From an uncultured Colwellia sp. (GTDB lineage Bacteria; Pseudomonadota; Gammaproteobacteria; Enterobacterales; Alteromonadaceae): a DNA stretch of 64,000 nt. Shown here in pieces: positions 8,675 to 19,784 of the stretch. The notes under the pieces were generated by a model. That model was not told the DNA's origin. It saw only the letters and a list, made by a program, of their open reading frames with translations, and did no database searches. Position 1 is the stretch's first letter; every line of letters begins with the position of its first letter. Location: positions 186,001 through 250,000 of the forward strand of contig CAJXQJ010000002.1 in NCBI GenBank assembly GCA_913058245.1, read 5' to 3'. Position numbers and translations under genes: made by a program.

Positions 8675-10554
8675 AGAATAGTCACTCCTACCAGTACCAA
8701 AATCGACAACCCGAACGCCGCTAAATACCAACGCAAGCTACCGTTTTGTATCATTGTCATAACGTCATGCCATAGACCTATATACCAAGCACTCGACATT
8801 AAGGTCTTATCAACAATATCATTCCGATTTAATTTTGCTAACCACGTATAAGGTAAAATGAATAACCGTTTGTATAAACTATCAAACCCCAATCCATTGC
8901 GGCAAAAAACCGCAAAACTATGTGTACTTGCCGATAGCACATAATCATCTTGACCTTTTGTCAGTCGGTAATTTTTAAAGTAATACCAAGCGAATAAAAT
9001 ACCAAAAAACGGCGTAGCAATAGCAACAGAGTGCAACCAACTAGGTTCATTTTCGAATGAAATGCTCGCCCTAGCACTCTGGAATACCTGACTCAAATCG
9101 AGTGAAATTAGCCCTCCAAATAACGACAACATTGCCAATACTACAAGCGCTGAACGCATCAAGTTTGCTTTTTCAACCACTAAACCTGTGCGATAACGCT
9201 TGTTACCTAAGAAAGCTAAAAAGAACAAACGACAACTATAAATACTAGTTATGAAGGCACCAATGATTGCGCACCACCATAACGCTGGACCAGCTGTATT
9301 TGATGACCATAATTGAGCAATTATTGCTTCTTTTGAAAAGAAGCCTGATGTACCCGGCAAAGCCATTAAACAAACGAGACCAACAACAAATAATGCGCTT
9401 TCAACTGGCAACTTCTTCAATAAGCCGCCCATTTTGAAAAGATCTTGCTGGTGGTGTAATGCTAAAATCACCGCGCCTGCAGTTAAGAAAAGCAATGCTT
9501 TAAAAAATGCGTGCGTCATTAAATGAAAAACGCCCGCCGACCATGCGCCAGCGCCTAAGGCTAGCATCATATAGCCAATTTGACTCATGGTTGAATATGC
9601 CAATACTCGCTTAATGTCGGTTTGTGCAAGAGCAGCAAAACCCGCTAACAATAACGTAATAGCTCCTAACCAAGCGACATAAGTCATGACTTCCGGTGAA
9701 AACATGAATAAATGATGCATGCGGGCAATTAAATATACTCCAGCGGTTACCATAGTTGCAGCGTGAATTAAGGCACTTACAGGGGTTGGTCCAGCCATAG
9801 CATCAGGCAACCAAGTTTGCAGAGGTAACTGCGCAGATTTACCAACCGCACCACCTAGTAGCAATAACGCTATCCAATAAATATCATTAAGTTGCTCAGT
9901 GCTAAAGCCTGTACCAGAAGAGCCAATTTGCTGTAATAAAGAACTAAGTGCTTCAATATTAAGTTGTCCAAAACTATTAAATAACAACAGTAGACCTATA
10001 GCCATGGAAGTATCACCAATACGAGTAACAATAAAAGCTTTTCGTGCTGCCAATACATTTGCTTTTTCGTGATACCAAAAACCAATCAGTAAGAAGCTAC
10101 ATAACCCAACCCCTTCCCAACCTAAATAAAGCAATACTAAGTTATCGGCTAGTACTAAAACTAACATGGCCACAATAAACAAATTCATATAAGCCATAAA
10201 ACGAGTAAAGTTAGCATCGTCTTTCATATAGGCAGCAGCAAATAAATGAATAAGAAAACCAATACCTGTTACGACACAGATCATCACGGCAGATAGACCA
10301 TCAAGGTAGAAACTCATATTAACGTCACTACTACCCTGTTTAGTGACTAAATTAAACCAATGCCATAAATTTGCTGTCATGACAGAATCAGGCATTGCCG
10401 ATAACTCAAGTACCAGCCGCATACTCACTAATGCGGCAATAGCCATAGCACCAACACTAATAAAACTTGCCACGTGCCACGACAATCGTTTGGCAAAAAC
10501 AATAAGTAATATAAAACTGATTAAAGGGTAAAAAGGTAAACTGGCCAACAGCAT
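8671..10554 (-). CDS. nuoL: NADH-quinone oxidoreductase subunit L
   Basis: Largest proton-pumping membrane subunit of complex I with the lateral helix at its C-terminus; about 627 residues. It has YLGWEGVGLCSFLLIGFWY (conserved Glu), GKSAQLPLQTWLPDAMAGPTP (pumping Lys), HAATMVTAGVYLIAR and VLAYSTMSQIGYMMLALGAG. A GTG at 10563 overlaps the nuoK stop. The ATG at 10554 is placed about 9 bases after GAAGGGG and starts MLLASLPFYPL, so it is the likelier start. The last four bases overlap nuoM. Confidence 0.95.
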   Translation of the reverse strand: MLLASLPFYPLISFILLIVFAKRLSWHVASFISVGAMAIAALVSMRLVLELSAMPDSVMTANLWHWFNLVTKQGSSDVNMSFYLDGLSAVMICVVTGIGFLIHLFAAAYMKDDANFTRFMAYMNLFIVAMLVLVLADNLVLLYLGWEGVGLCSFLLIGFWYHEKANVLAARKAFIVTRIGDTSMAIGLLLLFNSFGQLNIEALSSLLQQIGSSGTGFSTEQLNDIYWIALLLLGGAVGKSAQLPLQTWLPDAMAGPTPVSALIHAATMVTAGVYLIARMHHLFMFSPEVMTYVAWLGAITLLLAGFAALAQTDIKRVLAYSTMSQIGYMMLALGAGAWSAGVFHLMTHAFFKALLFLTAGAVILALHHQQDLFKMGGLLKKLPVESALFVVGLVCLMALPGTSGFFSKEAIIAQLWSSNTAGPALWWCAIIGAFITSIYSCRLFFLAFLGNKRYRTGLVVEKANLMRSALVVLAMLSLFGGLISLDLSQVFQSARASISFENEPSWLHSVAIATPFFGILFAWYYFKNYRLTKGQDDYVLSASTHSFAVFCRNGLGFDSLYKRLFILPYTWLAKLNRNDIVDKTLMSSAWYIGLWHDVMTMIQNGSLRWYLAAFGLSILVLVGVTIL

Positions 10555-10559
10555 AGTGC

Positions 10560-10868
10560 TCACCCCTTCATCTTATTGAGCAAATCAATATCTAACGAAC
10601 GATATTTCTTTTGCATACGAATTAATAATGCCAGACCTACCGCAACCTCTGCAGCGGCAAGCGTTAAAATAAGAATAAACATCACTTGTCCATCAGCCTG
10701 TTGCCAAGCACTACCGGCACCAATGAAAGCGACACCAACAGCATTCAACATCACTTCTAAGCTCATCAATATAAATAAAGTGTTCTTTCTAGCCACAACA
10801 CCGGTAAAGCCAATAGTAAATAATAAACTCGATAGCACTAGTACATGAAACAAAGGGATAGCTGTCAT
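10560..10868 (-). CDS. nuoK: NADH-quinone oxidoreductase subunit K
   Basis: 102-residue three-helix membrane subunit of complex I, homologous to MrpC and mitochondrial ND4L. It has the conserved Glu residues in helices 2 and 3 (MSLEVMLNAVGVAFI and LTLAAAEVAVGLALLIRM). GGGAG lies six bases before the ATG. It overlaps the end of nuoJ by four bases. Length equals the usual 100-102 residues. Confidence 0.95.
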   Translation of the reverse strand: MTAIPLFHVLVLSSLLFTIGFTGVVARKNTLFILMSLEVMLNAVGVAFIGAGSAWQQADGQVMFILILTLAAAEVAVGLALLIRMQKKYRSLDIDLLNKMKG

Positions 10869-11392
10869 CTTTGGCTCCCTTGGCTTTCTGGTTTCGCATA
10901 ATGATAGCCCGCCAACAACCCCGCTAAGAGCAGAAATGAAGCAATTTCTACGGCTAACAAGTAAGGGCCATATAGCATAATACCGACAGATTTAGAGCTA
11001 ATAACTTTAACTTGTAGAGATTGCTGTATTTGGGCGTTATTGATAATTACTACCAACTCAATCAATAATGCAAAGGCGAGAAACATGGCACCAAACATGT
11101 TCGAAATGCCACTATTTTGCGGGGCATGTTGCGTTTCATCTTTCCCTAAACCAAACATTAATACCGCAAAAACAAACAACACCAATATCGCACCAGCATA
11201 AACAATGACTTCTAAACCAGCGGCAAATGGCGCCCCCATTAAGTAAAAACACACGGCCACTGCTAATAAAGAAACGACTAAATATAACAAGGCATGAACT
11301 GTATTATTACCTGTCACCACTTTTAAGCTTGCAACAACGGCAACAGTAGCCGCCAAGTAAAACAAGCTTTCAATGGATGCAAAATAACTCAT
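10865..11392 (-). CDS. nuoJ: NADH-quinone oxidoreductase subunit J
   Basis: 175-residue membrane subunit of complex I (mitochondrial ND6), five transmembrane helices. Helix 3 has the typical Gly/Ala/Tyr run [21 protein letters not shown], the segment that changes conformation during coupling. It overlaps nuoI and nuoK by four bases on each side, showing translational coupling. Confidence 0.95.
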   Translation of the reverse strand: MSYFASIESLFYLAATVAVVASLKVVTGNNTVHALLYLVVSLLAVAVCFYLMGAPFAAGLEVIVYAGAILVLFVFAVLMFGLGKDETQHAPQNSGISNMFGAMFLAFALLIELVVIINNAQIQQSLQVKVISSKSVGIMLYGPYLLAVEIASFLLLAGLLAGYHYAKPESQGSQR

Positions 11393-11934
11393 GGCATTAA
11401 CCCCTTCACATCTATTGGTGGCCTTTCTTGCTCAGCCTCACCTTTACCTTTACCTGCAATGGCAATACCTGATTGCTGATAAAAACTATAATCGGGATAT
11501 TTTCCTGGACCATTAATCAGCAGATGCTCTTTCTCATAAACAAGGTTTTGCCGATCATACTCAGCGAGCTCTACATCAGGAGTCAGTTGAATAGCATATG
11601 TAGGGCAAGCTTCTTCACAAAAGCCACATAAAATACAGCGAGAAAAGTTAATGCGGAAAAAGTCTGCGCGTTTTCTGCCATCATCATCAACCACTTGCTG
11701 GAGAGCAATACAATCAACAGGACAAGCAACCGCACACAAATTACAAGCAACACAACGCTCTTCACCACCATGATCTCGGGTTAGCACTATTCGGCCACGA
11801 TAACGAGGAGCTAAATACGGCTTTTGTTCAGGGTATTGCACTGTATCTGCTTTTGTGAAGGTATGCTTTATCACTAACCACATGGTTCTTAATTGACTAA
11901 TGAGTAACGAGTTCTTAAAACTATTTTTGTTCAT
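11389..11934 (-). CDS. nuoI: NADH-quinone oxidoreductase subunit I (two 4Fe-4S clusters)
   Basis: Peripheral-arm iron-sulfur subunit that passes electrons from NuoG to NuoB through clusters N6a and N6b. Two ferredoxin motifs are seen, [15 protein letters not shown] and [15 protein letters not shown], each CxxCxxCxxxCP. 181 residues, the usual length for the gammaproteobacterial form. The start overlaps the nuoH stop by one base, and the end overlaps nuoJ by four. Confidence 0.96.
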   Translation of the reverse strand: MNKNSFKNSLLISQLRTMWLVIKHTFTKADTVQYPEQKPYLAPRYRGRIVLTRDHGGEERCVACNLCAVACPVDCIALQQVVDDDGRKRADFFRINFSRCILCGFCEEACPTYAIQLTPDVELAEYDRQNLVYEKEHLLINGPGKYPDYSFYQQSGIAIAGKGKGEAEQERPPIDVKGLMP

Positions 11935-12905
11935 TACAGTACTCCCGTTAATCTTAGTAAGGCAGTTACTAATAAATTTAATAAGGCAAGCGGTAACATA
12001 ACCATCCAGCCAAACTTCAATAATTGGTCAAATCTCGGTCTTGGTAATGATGTTCTTAACAAAATAAAAAACATTACAAAGCACATTATTTTAATAACAA
12101 ACCAAAGGAGCGGCGGTAACCACGACGCCAGTGGCTCAGGCATTAACCAACCACCAAAAAATAGCACTACTGACATAGCTGAAATTAACGTTACGCCTAA
12201 GTATTCACCGAGAAAAAATAACGCAAACTTTAAACCGGAGTATTCGGTATGAAAGCCAGCAGTAAGTTCAGTTTCAGCCTCAGGTAAGTCAAATGGTAAG
12301 CGATGACTTTCGGCAATACCGGCAATAAGAAAAATAAAAAAACCAACAAATTGGGATTGAATTAACCAACCATCTGTTTGAGCTAAAACGATTTCACGTA
12401 AATTAAAGGTACCGGTAAGTAATACCACCCCCATTACCGACAAACCCATAAAAACTTCATAACTTACTGTTTGCGCTGCTGCTCGCATGCCACCTAACAA
12501 TGCATATTTTGAATTTGATGCCCAGCCAGCCAGTACCACGCTATAAACCGCTAGCGATGCCATAGCTAGGAAAAATAACAAACCAATATTTAAATTTGAA
12601 ACACCAATATCAGGAGAAAATGGTACGACAGCAAAACTCATTAAGACGCAAATTGCGCCAATTATTGGAGCTAAAGTAAAAACAAGCCGGTCACTAAAAG
12701 GCGGTACCCAGTCTTCTTTGCCGAGAATTTTCAGTAGATCAGCAAATGATTGCAAAACACCAAAAGGGCCAACTCGATTCGGGCCATGACGGTCTTGCCA
12801 GATACCAATCAAACGTCTCTCAACCCAAACCAGCATAGCTGCCATAGGAATTAACAATGCGATAATGATGGTAATTTCAAGCAACTTCCATAGCATTTCA
12901 GGCAT
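11934..12905 (-). CDS. nuoH: NADH-quinone oxidoreductase subunit H
   Basis: Membrane subunit at the junction of the two arms of complex I, forming part of the quinone chamber (mitochondrial ND1); 323 residues, eight helices. Conserved segments are [43 protein letters not shown] and [17 protein letters not shown]. It overlaps nuoG by eight bases. Confidence 0.96.
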   Translation of the reverse strand: MPEMLWKLLEITIIIALLIPMAAMLVWVERRLIGIWQDRHGPNRVGPFGVLQSFADLLKILGKEDWVPPFSDRLVFTLAPIIGAICVLMSFAVVPFSPDIGVSNLNIGLLFFLAMASLAVYSVVLAGWASNSKYALLGGMRAAAQTVSYEVFMGLSVMGVVLLTGTFNLREIVLAQTDGWLIQSQFVGFFIFLIAGIAESHRLPFDLPEAETELTAGFHTEYSGLKFALFFLGEYLGVTLISAMSVVLFFGGWLMPEPLASWLPPLLWFVIKIMCFVMFFILLRTSLPRPRFDQLLKFGWMVMLPLALLNLLVTALLRLTGVL

Positions 12906-15900
12906 CAGTTAACCCTCCTGAAACTAAACGAATCGGGATTGTTTGATCGTTTTCTTTTAGCCTTGTTAGCAGTGACTCTTTGCTAGCTTTTGCGGTTAAA
13001 ATGTCATCATTATATGAGCTTAAATAATCTGTAACTTCCTGATCATTCGCTAAAGTAATTTTCATTTCAATTTCTTGGCTCAACGACTGACACAAACTAA
13101 AATTTCCAAAGGCAAGAGTTTCAGGCAAATTTGGTAATATCGATATTTGGCTAATAACACTTTGGCTCACCAACTGCATATTTTCACCTGTTGCTGAAAA
13201 TACTAACTTGCACCACTGCTGATTCTTTACTCCGGCTTTTAATGCGGTATTGGCATTGATAAAAATACAATTGCTTTGTTTCAATAACTGAAATTCAGGA
13301 GTCATTGCCGCTTGTTGCTCACTTAAGTAAATATTTTTTTGCTGCACATAATTCAAACAATTTTCATTTTGTTTTGCACTGGAGTTAACTGCGATATCTT
13401 TTGATTCTTGCCAGTTTTCGTTTTCTGCTAAGCTTGTTGAAAATGTTATAAAACTCGCTTTTTGTTGTTGCTGCAACGGGCCATTAATATGCTCCTGATA
13501 CCGCCCTATTGACTGATTTGAATTCCAACCAGGCGCCCATGTAAATGGCATGTCTGAAGTTTGCTTAATAGAGGCACCTTCCATAGAAAAACTAAAACTA
13601 TCATCAAATTTTTGCGTGGTTTTAGCTTCGTGAACCATAATGTTCGCCATTTGTGAGGTTCTGCCACTTGCTCTATGGCTCATTCTTGCAACAGGCTTAG
13701 ACTCTTGCTGTGCTTTAGCTGCAATCAACTGAGGCCAAAGCGCATAGTTATCAGCAAAGAAATGATGTAATTGCGTTAAAGACTGACAAGTCTCTTGCTT
13801 ATTAACATGTTTTATTTGCTTGTTTAGGTTTCTAGGTGTTGATAAATCAACGTTATCAGCAACTTCACTATCTACCTTTATACCTAATGTATCAGCGACC
13901 ATATCAAGCCAACGCCAACTTTCTTGTACAGGTAGAACGGGCGGATGAACTTGATGAAATTTTTGGACACGGCCTTGGTAATTTATGTAATGACCATCAC
14001 CTTCACTTACCGGCGTGCTTGGTAATACAATATCGGCAATTTCGGATAACCGCTGCTTAGTATGGTCAAGCACAATAAGTGTTTTTGCACTTGCTCTTAA
14101 TTGCTGTATTTGGTTATGAGAACAGCGTGCAAGCTCTTGCTCTAAAATAATTACACCTTGATAAACATCCTGTTGTTGATTGTTTTTTTCTGGCAGTTTA
14201 TCCAGCATTTGCTCAACAGATAACGAATGCTTATCCAGCAAAGACAAAACGCCAACACTATTACAATTAGCTGGCACAACAATTAAGTTAGGTGTATTAA
14301 TATCATCGCGCTCTTGAAAGCATTGTACGAGCTCTGCTAAGTCAGCCAGAAGTTCAGCATTAACTAAACTAGTACCGGTAATAATTGTAGTTTTCTTTGC
14401 TCTGCATATCCCTTGATAAAGAGAAGCTACAAAATTTTGCTCTGCAGTATTTAACTGCCGTTGGTGGTTTTGGTGTTGGTAATACTCAGCAAGCTTTTGC
14501 TCTACCTCGATATGACTTAGCTGGCTATTTTTTAGTGATGTTAAAAGATTCGTTAAAGATTGAACACATAATGAAATACGCGCTACCGGTGAAAGTAATG
14601 CTTGTTCAGCAACGTCATCTAATTTCGTGCTGGTGCTATGTAGCGAAAACAGCGGCGAAAGTTTCGTACCGCCAATGGTTCGTACTGCACTATCTTGCCA
14701 AGATGGAATCCCCATTGTAGATGCTTTATCAATTGCCGCATTACGTAAAGCTTGCCTTACCGATAACGCCATGCGTGGAGCGGTTTGTGTAATATCTTCA
14801 CCAACAATAAAAACTAAGTCACTGGTTTCAATATCAGTTAAACTTTCTGGCTTACATTGCTTTAGAATCTTGGAATGTTGCACAGCAACTTGCATTTCAT
14901 CATTATGATAGCCCGCTGAAAAATTATCTTTGCCAACAATATTTTTTAAATAAAAATTACTTTCCAATGACGCTCTTGCAGAGCCTATACCGAGAAAATT
15001 TTTCTTACGGAAATGCGAAAAAGCTTTACTAACATCAAGCGCTGAAAGCTGTAGTGGCGATTGCTGCTCGATCCCCTTCACCTGCTTTATACGTTGTTCG
15101 CTATTCACATAGCCAATGCCAAAACGACCACGATCACAAAGGAAATAACCGTTAATTTCACTGTTGTATCGGTTCATCACCCGTCGCACTGAGCCGTAAC
15201 GTTCACCAATGCTCAAATTACACCCCACCGAACAGTGGCTACATATCGACGGTGCGGATTGTAAGTCCCATTTACGGGTATAGTGTGCAGAAAAAACTTT
15301 GTTGGTAAAAACCCCAGTAGGACAAACTTCTACTAAATTACCACTGAATTCACTTTCTAGGGCTCCGTCAGTTTGCCGACCAAAATACACTTGATTTTTG
15401 GAGCCATAAACACCGAAATCTTTACCGCCTGCGTAATCATTATAGAAACGTGTACAACGGTAGCAGGTTATACATCGATTCATTTCGTGACCAACCAGTT
15501 CACCTAAATATTGATTACTGAAAGTGCGTTTTGTCCCTTGATATTCTCTAGCGCTATGGCCCGTCATTACGGTCATATCTTGTAAGTGACATTCACCACC
15601 TTCGGCACAAACAGGACAATCATGAGGGTGATTTGTCATCATTGCCGAAATAATTTGTTCACGAAACTCACTGGCAGATTCATTTTTAATACTGATCCGC
15701 ATCCCGTCAGTCACGGGTGTAGTACACGCCATCACCAATCGCCCATGTTGATCATTTTCATCCTGAAATTGAGTAACGGCACATTGACGGCAAGCGCCTA
15801 CAGAGCCCATGGATGGATGCCAACAAAAGTAAGGTAGGTTCAATTTTTGTGATAATACACCCGCTAACAAATTATCGGTATTACTGACCTGATAGGGCTC

Positions 15901-15936
15901 ATCATCAATAAAAATAGTGACAGTATTTTCAGTCAT
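12898..15936 (-). CDS. nuoG: NADH-quinone oxidoreductase subunit G, long form
   Basis: Iron-sulfur subunit of the peripheral arm of complex I. The N-terminal ferredoxin domain has the N1b ligands Cys38, Cys49, Cys52 and Cys71. Then come the His/Cys cluster HDCPVCAEGGECHLQD, the 4Fe-4S motif CITCYRCTRFY, and CSHCSVGCN with a later FLCDRGRFG Cys (extra N7-type cluster as in E. coli). A molybdopterin-oxidoreductase-like domain without cofactor follows. At 1012 residues it is about 100 longer than E. coli NuoG (908). The extra length seems to lie in the poorly conserved Gln/Asn/Ser-rich C-terminal half (roughly residues 700-1000). Confidence 0.94.
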   Translation of the reverse strand: MTENTVTIFIDDEPYQVSNTDNLLAGVLSQKLNLPYFCWHPSMGSVGACRQCAVTQFQDENDQHGRLVMACTTPVTDGMRISIKNESASEFREQIISAMMTNHPHDCPVCAEGGECHLQDMTVMTGHSAREYQGTKRTFSNQYLGELVGHEMNRCITCYRCTRFYNDYAGGKDFGVYGSKNQVYFGRQTDGALESEFSGNLVEVCPTGVFTNKVFSAHYTRKWDLQSAPSICSHCSVGCNLSIGERYGSVRRVMNRYNSEINGYFLCDRGRFGIGYVNSEQRIKQVKGIEQQSPLQLSALDVSKAFSHFRKKNFLGIGSARASLESNFYLKNIVGKDNFSAGYHNDEMQVAVQHSKILKQCKPESLTDIETSDLVFIVGEDITQTAPRMALSVRQALRNAAIDKASTMGIPSWQDSAVRTIGGTKLSPLFSLHSTSTKLDDVAEQALLSPVARISLCVQSLTNLLTSLKNSQLSHIEVEQKLAEYYQHQNHQRQLNTAEQNFVASLYQGICRAKKTTIITGTSLVNAELLADLAELVQCFQERDDINTPNLIVVPANCNSVGVLSLLDKHSLSVEQMLDKLPEKNNQQQDVYQGVIILEQELARCSHNQIQQLRASAKTLIVLDHTKQRLSEIADIVLPSTPVSEGDGHYINYQGRVQKFHQVHPPVLPVQESWRWLDMVADTLGIKVDSEVADNVDLSTPRNLNKQIKHVNKQETCQSLTQLHHFFADNYALWPQLIAAKAQQESKPVARMSHRASGRTSQMANIMVHEAKTTQKFDDSFSFSMEGASIKQTSDMPFTWAPGWNSNQSIGRYQEHINGPLQQQQKASFITFSTSLAENENWQESKDIAVNSSAKQNENCLNYVQQKNIYLSEQQAAMTPEFQLLKQSNCIFINANTALKAGVKNQQWCKLVFSATGENMQLVSQSVISQISILPNLPETLAFGNFSLCQSLSQEIEMKITLANDQEVTDYLSSYNDDILTAKASKESLLTRLKENDQTIPIRLVSGGLTDA

Positions 15937-15937
15937 A

Positions 15938-17323
15938 TTATTGCCCTCCTTGCATTGCTCGGCTTTGGCTCTTTAAAGCCGCAGTAGCGACATGAGTACG
16001 CTTGGCCACCGATGTAGGATTATAATGGCAACAACCATGTTCAATATGCTCTAGAAAATCATCATGAAAATATTTCAGCGCGCTGCGCAATGGCTCTACG
16101 GCACCTGGCGCCAAAGCACAGTGAGTTTTTCCTATCCACATAAAGTCACACAGTTTGTTAAGTGAATCTAAATCTTCAACTTTTCCATGACCATTTTCTA
16201 TTCGAGTTAGTATTTCAACAGCCCACGGCGTACCATCTCGACAAGGGGTACACCAACCACACGACTCTTGTGCAAAGAAACGCATTAAATTAAGCACCAT
16301 AGCAACTGGACAGTTTTTATTATCAAGTACAATTAACCCCCCGGTACCTAATCGACTACCGACTTTCGCTATTGAGTCATAATCCATAGGTGTATCTAAG
16401 TGCTCTGCCACTAGAAAATCTGTTGAGGCACCGCCGGGCAATAAACCACGAAATGTTAATCCATCTTGCATACCACCTGCGTGATCGAACAAAACCTCAC
16501 GTAATGTCGCCCCCATTGGCAGTTCCCACAAACCCGGAATTTTTACTCGCCCACAAGCGCCATAAATTTTGCTACCAGCATCACTTTCTGGCGCAATGGC
16601 CTGAAACCAATCAACACCATTTTTTAAAATATGAGGCAAATTACTTAGTGTTTCGACATTGTTGACTATGGTCGGTTTGCCAAAAAGGCCTGCAACTTGC
16701 GGAAATGGTGGCTTAGCTCTAGGGTTGGCGCGCTTACCTTCAAGCGCGTTAATTAACGCTGTTTCTTCCCCGCAAATATAACGGCCAGCACTAGAATGGA
16801 CATATAATTCTAATGAAAATGTACTGCCCTGAATTTTATCTCCTAACCAATTGTGCTGGTAAGCTTCGTTAATTGCTTGTTGCAGTCGCTTTGCCGCTAA
16901 ATGGTATTCGCCACGAAGAAATATATATGCTTTATTCGCTCCAATGGTAAACGCGGCAATAATCATAGCTTCAACCAACTGATGTGGAATACCTTCAAGC
17001 AATAGTCGGTCTTTGAAAGTACCTGGTTCCATTTCATCGGCATTAGCAACCAAATATTTGTTTTCAGGTGCATTGCCATCATTGGCGTCAAACATAGGTA
17101 CAAAACTCCATTTCATACCAGTAGGAAAACCAGCGCCACCCCGCCCTTTTAAGCCTGAATTTTTCACTAACTCTAAAACTTCGTTAGGGCTATGTTCTAA
17201 CAAAGCACTTTTGGCACCTTGATAACCGCCATGTTGGCAGTAACCGTCAAAATCTAGGGGTTGACGAACGTCTGCCCATTGAGTTAACGGGCAGATACTA
17301 CTTGAGACAAAAGCATCATTCAT
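15938..17323 (-). CDS. nuoF: NADH-quinone oxidoreductase subunit F (NADH and FMN binding)
   Basis: Catalytic NADH-oxidising subunit of complex I; 461 residues. It has the FMN/NADH-binding Gly-rich loop GLKGRGGAGFPTGMKWSF and ANADEMEPGTFKDR, plus GRYICGEETALINALEG. The N3 4Fe-4S ligands are in ESCGWCTPCRDGT and KTHCALAPGA. It overlaps nuoE by four bases and is separated from nuoG by one base. Confidence 0.96.
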   Translation of the reverse strand: MNDAFVSSSICPLTQWADVRQPLDFDGYCQHGGYQGAKSALLEHSPNEVLELVKNSGLKGRGGAGFPTGMKWSFVPMFDANDGNAPENKYLVANADEMEPGTFKDRLLLEGIPHQLVEAMIIAAFTIGANKAYIFLRGEYHLAAKRLQQAINEAYQHNWLGDKIQGSTFSLELYVHSSAGRYICGEETALINALEGKRANPRAKPPFPQVAGLFGKPTIVNNVETLSNLPHILKNGVDWFQAIAPESDAGSKIYGACGRVKIPGLWELPMGATLREVLFDHAGGMQDGLTFRGLLPGGASTDFLVAEHLDTPMDYDSIAKVGSRLGTGGLIVLDNKNCPVAMVLNLMRFFAQESCGWCTPCRDGTPWAVEILTRIENGHGKVEDLDSLNKLCDFMWIGKTHCALAPGAVEPLRSALKYFHDDFLEHIEHGCCHYNPTSVAKRTHVATAALKSQSRAMQGGQ

Positions 17324-17841
17324 GATGGTAGCTCCTGATTAGCAAGTTGCTGTAATATTTCAACAGCTCGATCTGGGGTCAATTGTTCGTAATGCATACT
17401 CCCTATCATCATTACCGGGGCTTTATCACAGCCACCTAAACAGGCATTTGAAAGTAAAGTGAATTTGCCATCTTGGGTGGTTTGGCCATAATCAATTTGT
17501 AAATGCTGCTTAATTGCCTCTAATACACCATTCATATCCGTAAGGTGGCAGGCAATACTGTCACAAAGGTGAATGACATGCTCGCCAACAGCCTGTCGAT
17601 AAATTAAGTTATAAAACGTGGCGACACCTTCTAGTTGTGCAACAGGCATCGCCAATAAATCACTAATAGCGTACAAACTGTCGTCACTTACCCAGCCGCG
17701 ATGATTTTGCACAACCTTCAACGCTTCAATCCCTGCCGCTTCGCGTGTTTCCATAATGCTTGCTTCATGCTCAATCGCTGCAATTTCACTGGCAGTTAAA
17801 TAGTGTTGATAATCAATTGTGATGGTGTCGATTGTTTCCAT
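17320..17841 (-). CDS. nuoE: NADH-quinone oxidoreductase subunit E (2Fe-2S)
   Basis: Thioredoxin-fold 2Fe-2S subunit carrying cluster N1a. The ligand Cys residues are in CDSIACHLTD and NACLGGCDKAP. 173 residues, close to the E. coli length of 166. The GAGAAA ahead of ATG 17841 serves as ribosome-binding site. There is a 76-base gap to nuoCD, one of the two largest gaps in this operon. Confidence 0.95.
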   Translation of the reverse strand: METIDTITIDYQHYLTASEIAAIEHEASIMETREAAGIEALKVVQNHRGWVSDDSLYAISDLLAMPVAQLEGVATFYNLIYRQAVGEHVIHLCDSIACHLTDMNGVLEAIKQHLQIDYGQTTQDGKFTLLSNACLGGCDKAPVMMIGSMHYEQLTPDRAVEILQQLANQELPS

Positions 17842-17917
17842 AACTTTCTCTTTAATAACTTATAAAAATCATCATATTTAAAACTCTTACCCTATTTCGT
17901 ATTAGCGCCAACAACAT

Positions 17918-19732
17918 TTATCGGTCAACATCTGCCATGACATAGTCAACGCTACCTAAGGTCGCGATTAGATCCGCCACCATTTGCCCTTTGCTGATCA
18001 AAGGCAACATTTGTAAATGAGCGAAACTTGGGGTTCTAATTCGGGTGCGATAACTCATCGTGCTACCGTCACTGATCAAGTGATATGCCATAATGCCCTT
18101 CGTGGCTTCAACACTCATTGATACTTCGCCAGCAGGGATAACAGGACCCCAAGAAACATTCAGAAAATGTGGTATTAAGGTATCTATGTCACGCATAGTG
18201 CGATCTTTCACTGGCGGTGTTGTTTGAGGATGTTCAGCTTTATAAGGCCCTTCTGGCATGTTGTTTAAACATTGCTCGATAATACGAATACTTTGTCGCA
18301 TTTCCTCTACCCGGACACGACATCGGTCATAGCAGTCACCGTTGTGACCTAGTGGTACTTCAAAATCAAACTGGTCATAACCGCTATAGGGCCTTTGTTT
18401 ACGCAGGTCCCAAGCATAACCAGTAGCCCGTAAGCCTGGGCCCGTAATGCCCCAATCAATTGCTTCTTGACTAGAATATGCGCCAATACCAACAGTACGT
18501 TGTTTTAAAATAGCGTTTTGCATTACCATTTTTTCGTATTCGTCTAGACGCTTAGGAAGGTAGTTAACATAGTCTCGTACTAGGGTATCCCAGCCTTTGG
18601 GCAAGTCTTGAGCAACCCCGCCAATGCGAAACCAGCTTGGATGCATACGAGCGCCAGTGAATGCTTCAATAATGCCAAATAGTTTTTCCCGGTCTATAAA
18701 CATATAAAATATTGGCGACAGAGCACCTATGTCTTGAGCAAACGTGCCATAAAATAATAAATGACTGAGAATTCGAAACATTTCAGCAGTCATAATGCGA
18801 ATTACTTTTGCGCGATCTGGCACGTTAATGCCAGCAAGCTTTTCAACTGCCATCACGTAAGGAAAGTTATTCATTACGCCACCGAGATAGTCAATACGGT
18901 CAGTATATGGAATATAACTATGCCAAGACTGTCGCTCCCCCATTTTCTCAGCACCCCGATGGTGGTAACCAATATCCGGGACACAATCAACTATTTCCTC
19001 GCCTTCCATTTGCAAAACAATTCGAAATGCCCCATGCACACTAGGATGGTTAGGTCCTAAATTTAAGAACATGAAGTCGCTATTCTTACTTTGACGTTTC
19101 ATGCCCCAAGCTTCAGGATCAAATTGCAGTGCAGCTTGTTCAATATCTTGCTGGTAAGGCGGTAAGGTGAAGGGATCCATTTCTGTGGCACGGGCAGGAT
19201 GTGTTTTCAGTAACGGATGCCCCTGCCAAGTGTGAGGCATTAAAATACGGGTTAAATACGGATGGCTATCAAAAATAACGCCAAACATATCCCATACTTC
19301 GCGCTCATACCAATTGGCATTTGGCCAGAGGTGACAAACACTATCTATTGCCGTATCACCTACATTCAGTGCAACTTTAATACGTATATCTTGGTTACGC
19401 TGATATGATCTTAAGTGATAACTAATCGTTATCGCACGGGCGAGTTTGGCTTTATGTTGCTTTTCAGTTTCATCAATTGCCGTAATATCAAAACACATAT
19501 CAAATGGCTTATCTAATTGATGTCTTAATAGCTGCATTAGTTTAAGTAGTTGTTTTTTTTCGAGCCAAAATGATGGGATGTCATCAACAATATTTTCAGC
19601 AGCAGTAACAGCTTGTAAGTCAAGTTCAGGGGCGATAGCAATTATTTCATCATGCAAAGGTACTGCTTGAATCATTTGCCAACTTCTACTCGCTTTAATA
19701 TCGACTTTTGTCACTTCCACATCCTTAATCAC
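17918..19732 (-). CDS. nuoC: NADH-quinone oxidoreductase fused subunit C/D
   Basis: Fused NuoC-NuoD protein of about 600 residues, as in E. coli and other Gammaproteobacteria. The NuoC part includes [22 protein letters not shown] and [22 protein letters not shown]. The NuoD part starts near residue 207 with [20 protein letters not shown] and includes the quinone-site HPSVHGAFR and [19 protein letters not shown]. It ends [18 protein letters not shown]. The frame begins at a GTG (19732) with no good ribosome site. A GTG at 19714 has AAGGA seven bases upstream and may be the real start, giving 598 residues. Confidence 0.95.
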   Translation of the reverse strand: MIKDVEVTKVDIKASRSWQMIQAVPLHDEIIAIAPELDLQAVTAAENIVDDIPSFWLEKKQLLKLMQLLRHQLDKPFDMCFDITAIDETEKQHKAKLARAITISYHLRSYQRNQDIRIKVALNVGDTAIDSVCHLWPNANWYEREVWDMFGVIFDSHPYLTRILMPHTWQGHPLLKTHPARATEMDPFTLPPYQQDIEQAALQFDPEAWGMKRQSKNSDFMFLNLGPNHPSVHGAFRIVLQMEGEEIVDCVPDIGYHHRGAEKMGERQSWHSYIPYTDRIDYLGGVMNNFPYVMAVEKLAGINVPDRAKVIRIMTAEMFRILSHLLFYGTFAQDIGALSPIFYMFIDREKLFGIIEAFTGARMHPSWFRIGGVAQDLPKGWDTLVRDYVNYLPKRLDEYEKMVMQNAILKQRTVGIGAYSSQEAIDWGITGPGLRATGYAWDLRKQRPYSGYDQFDFEVPLGHNGDCYDRCRVRVEEMRQSIRIIEQCLNNMPEGPYKAEHPQTTPPVKDRTMRDIDTLIPHFLNVSWGPVIPAGEVSMSVEATKGIMAYHLISDGSTMSYRTRIRTPSFAHLQMLPLISKGQMVADLIATLGSVDYVMADVDR

Positions 19733-19784
19733 AACAAATTTGGCTTAGTTTTTTTTCCACTTAGCGGTTTAACAAACACATGCT

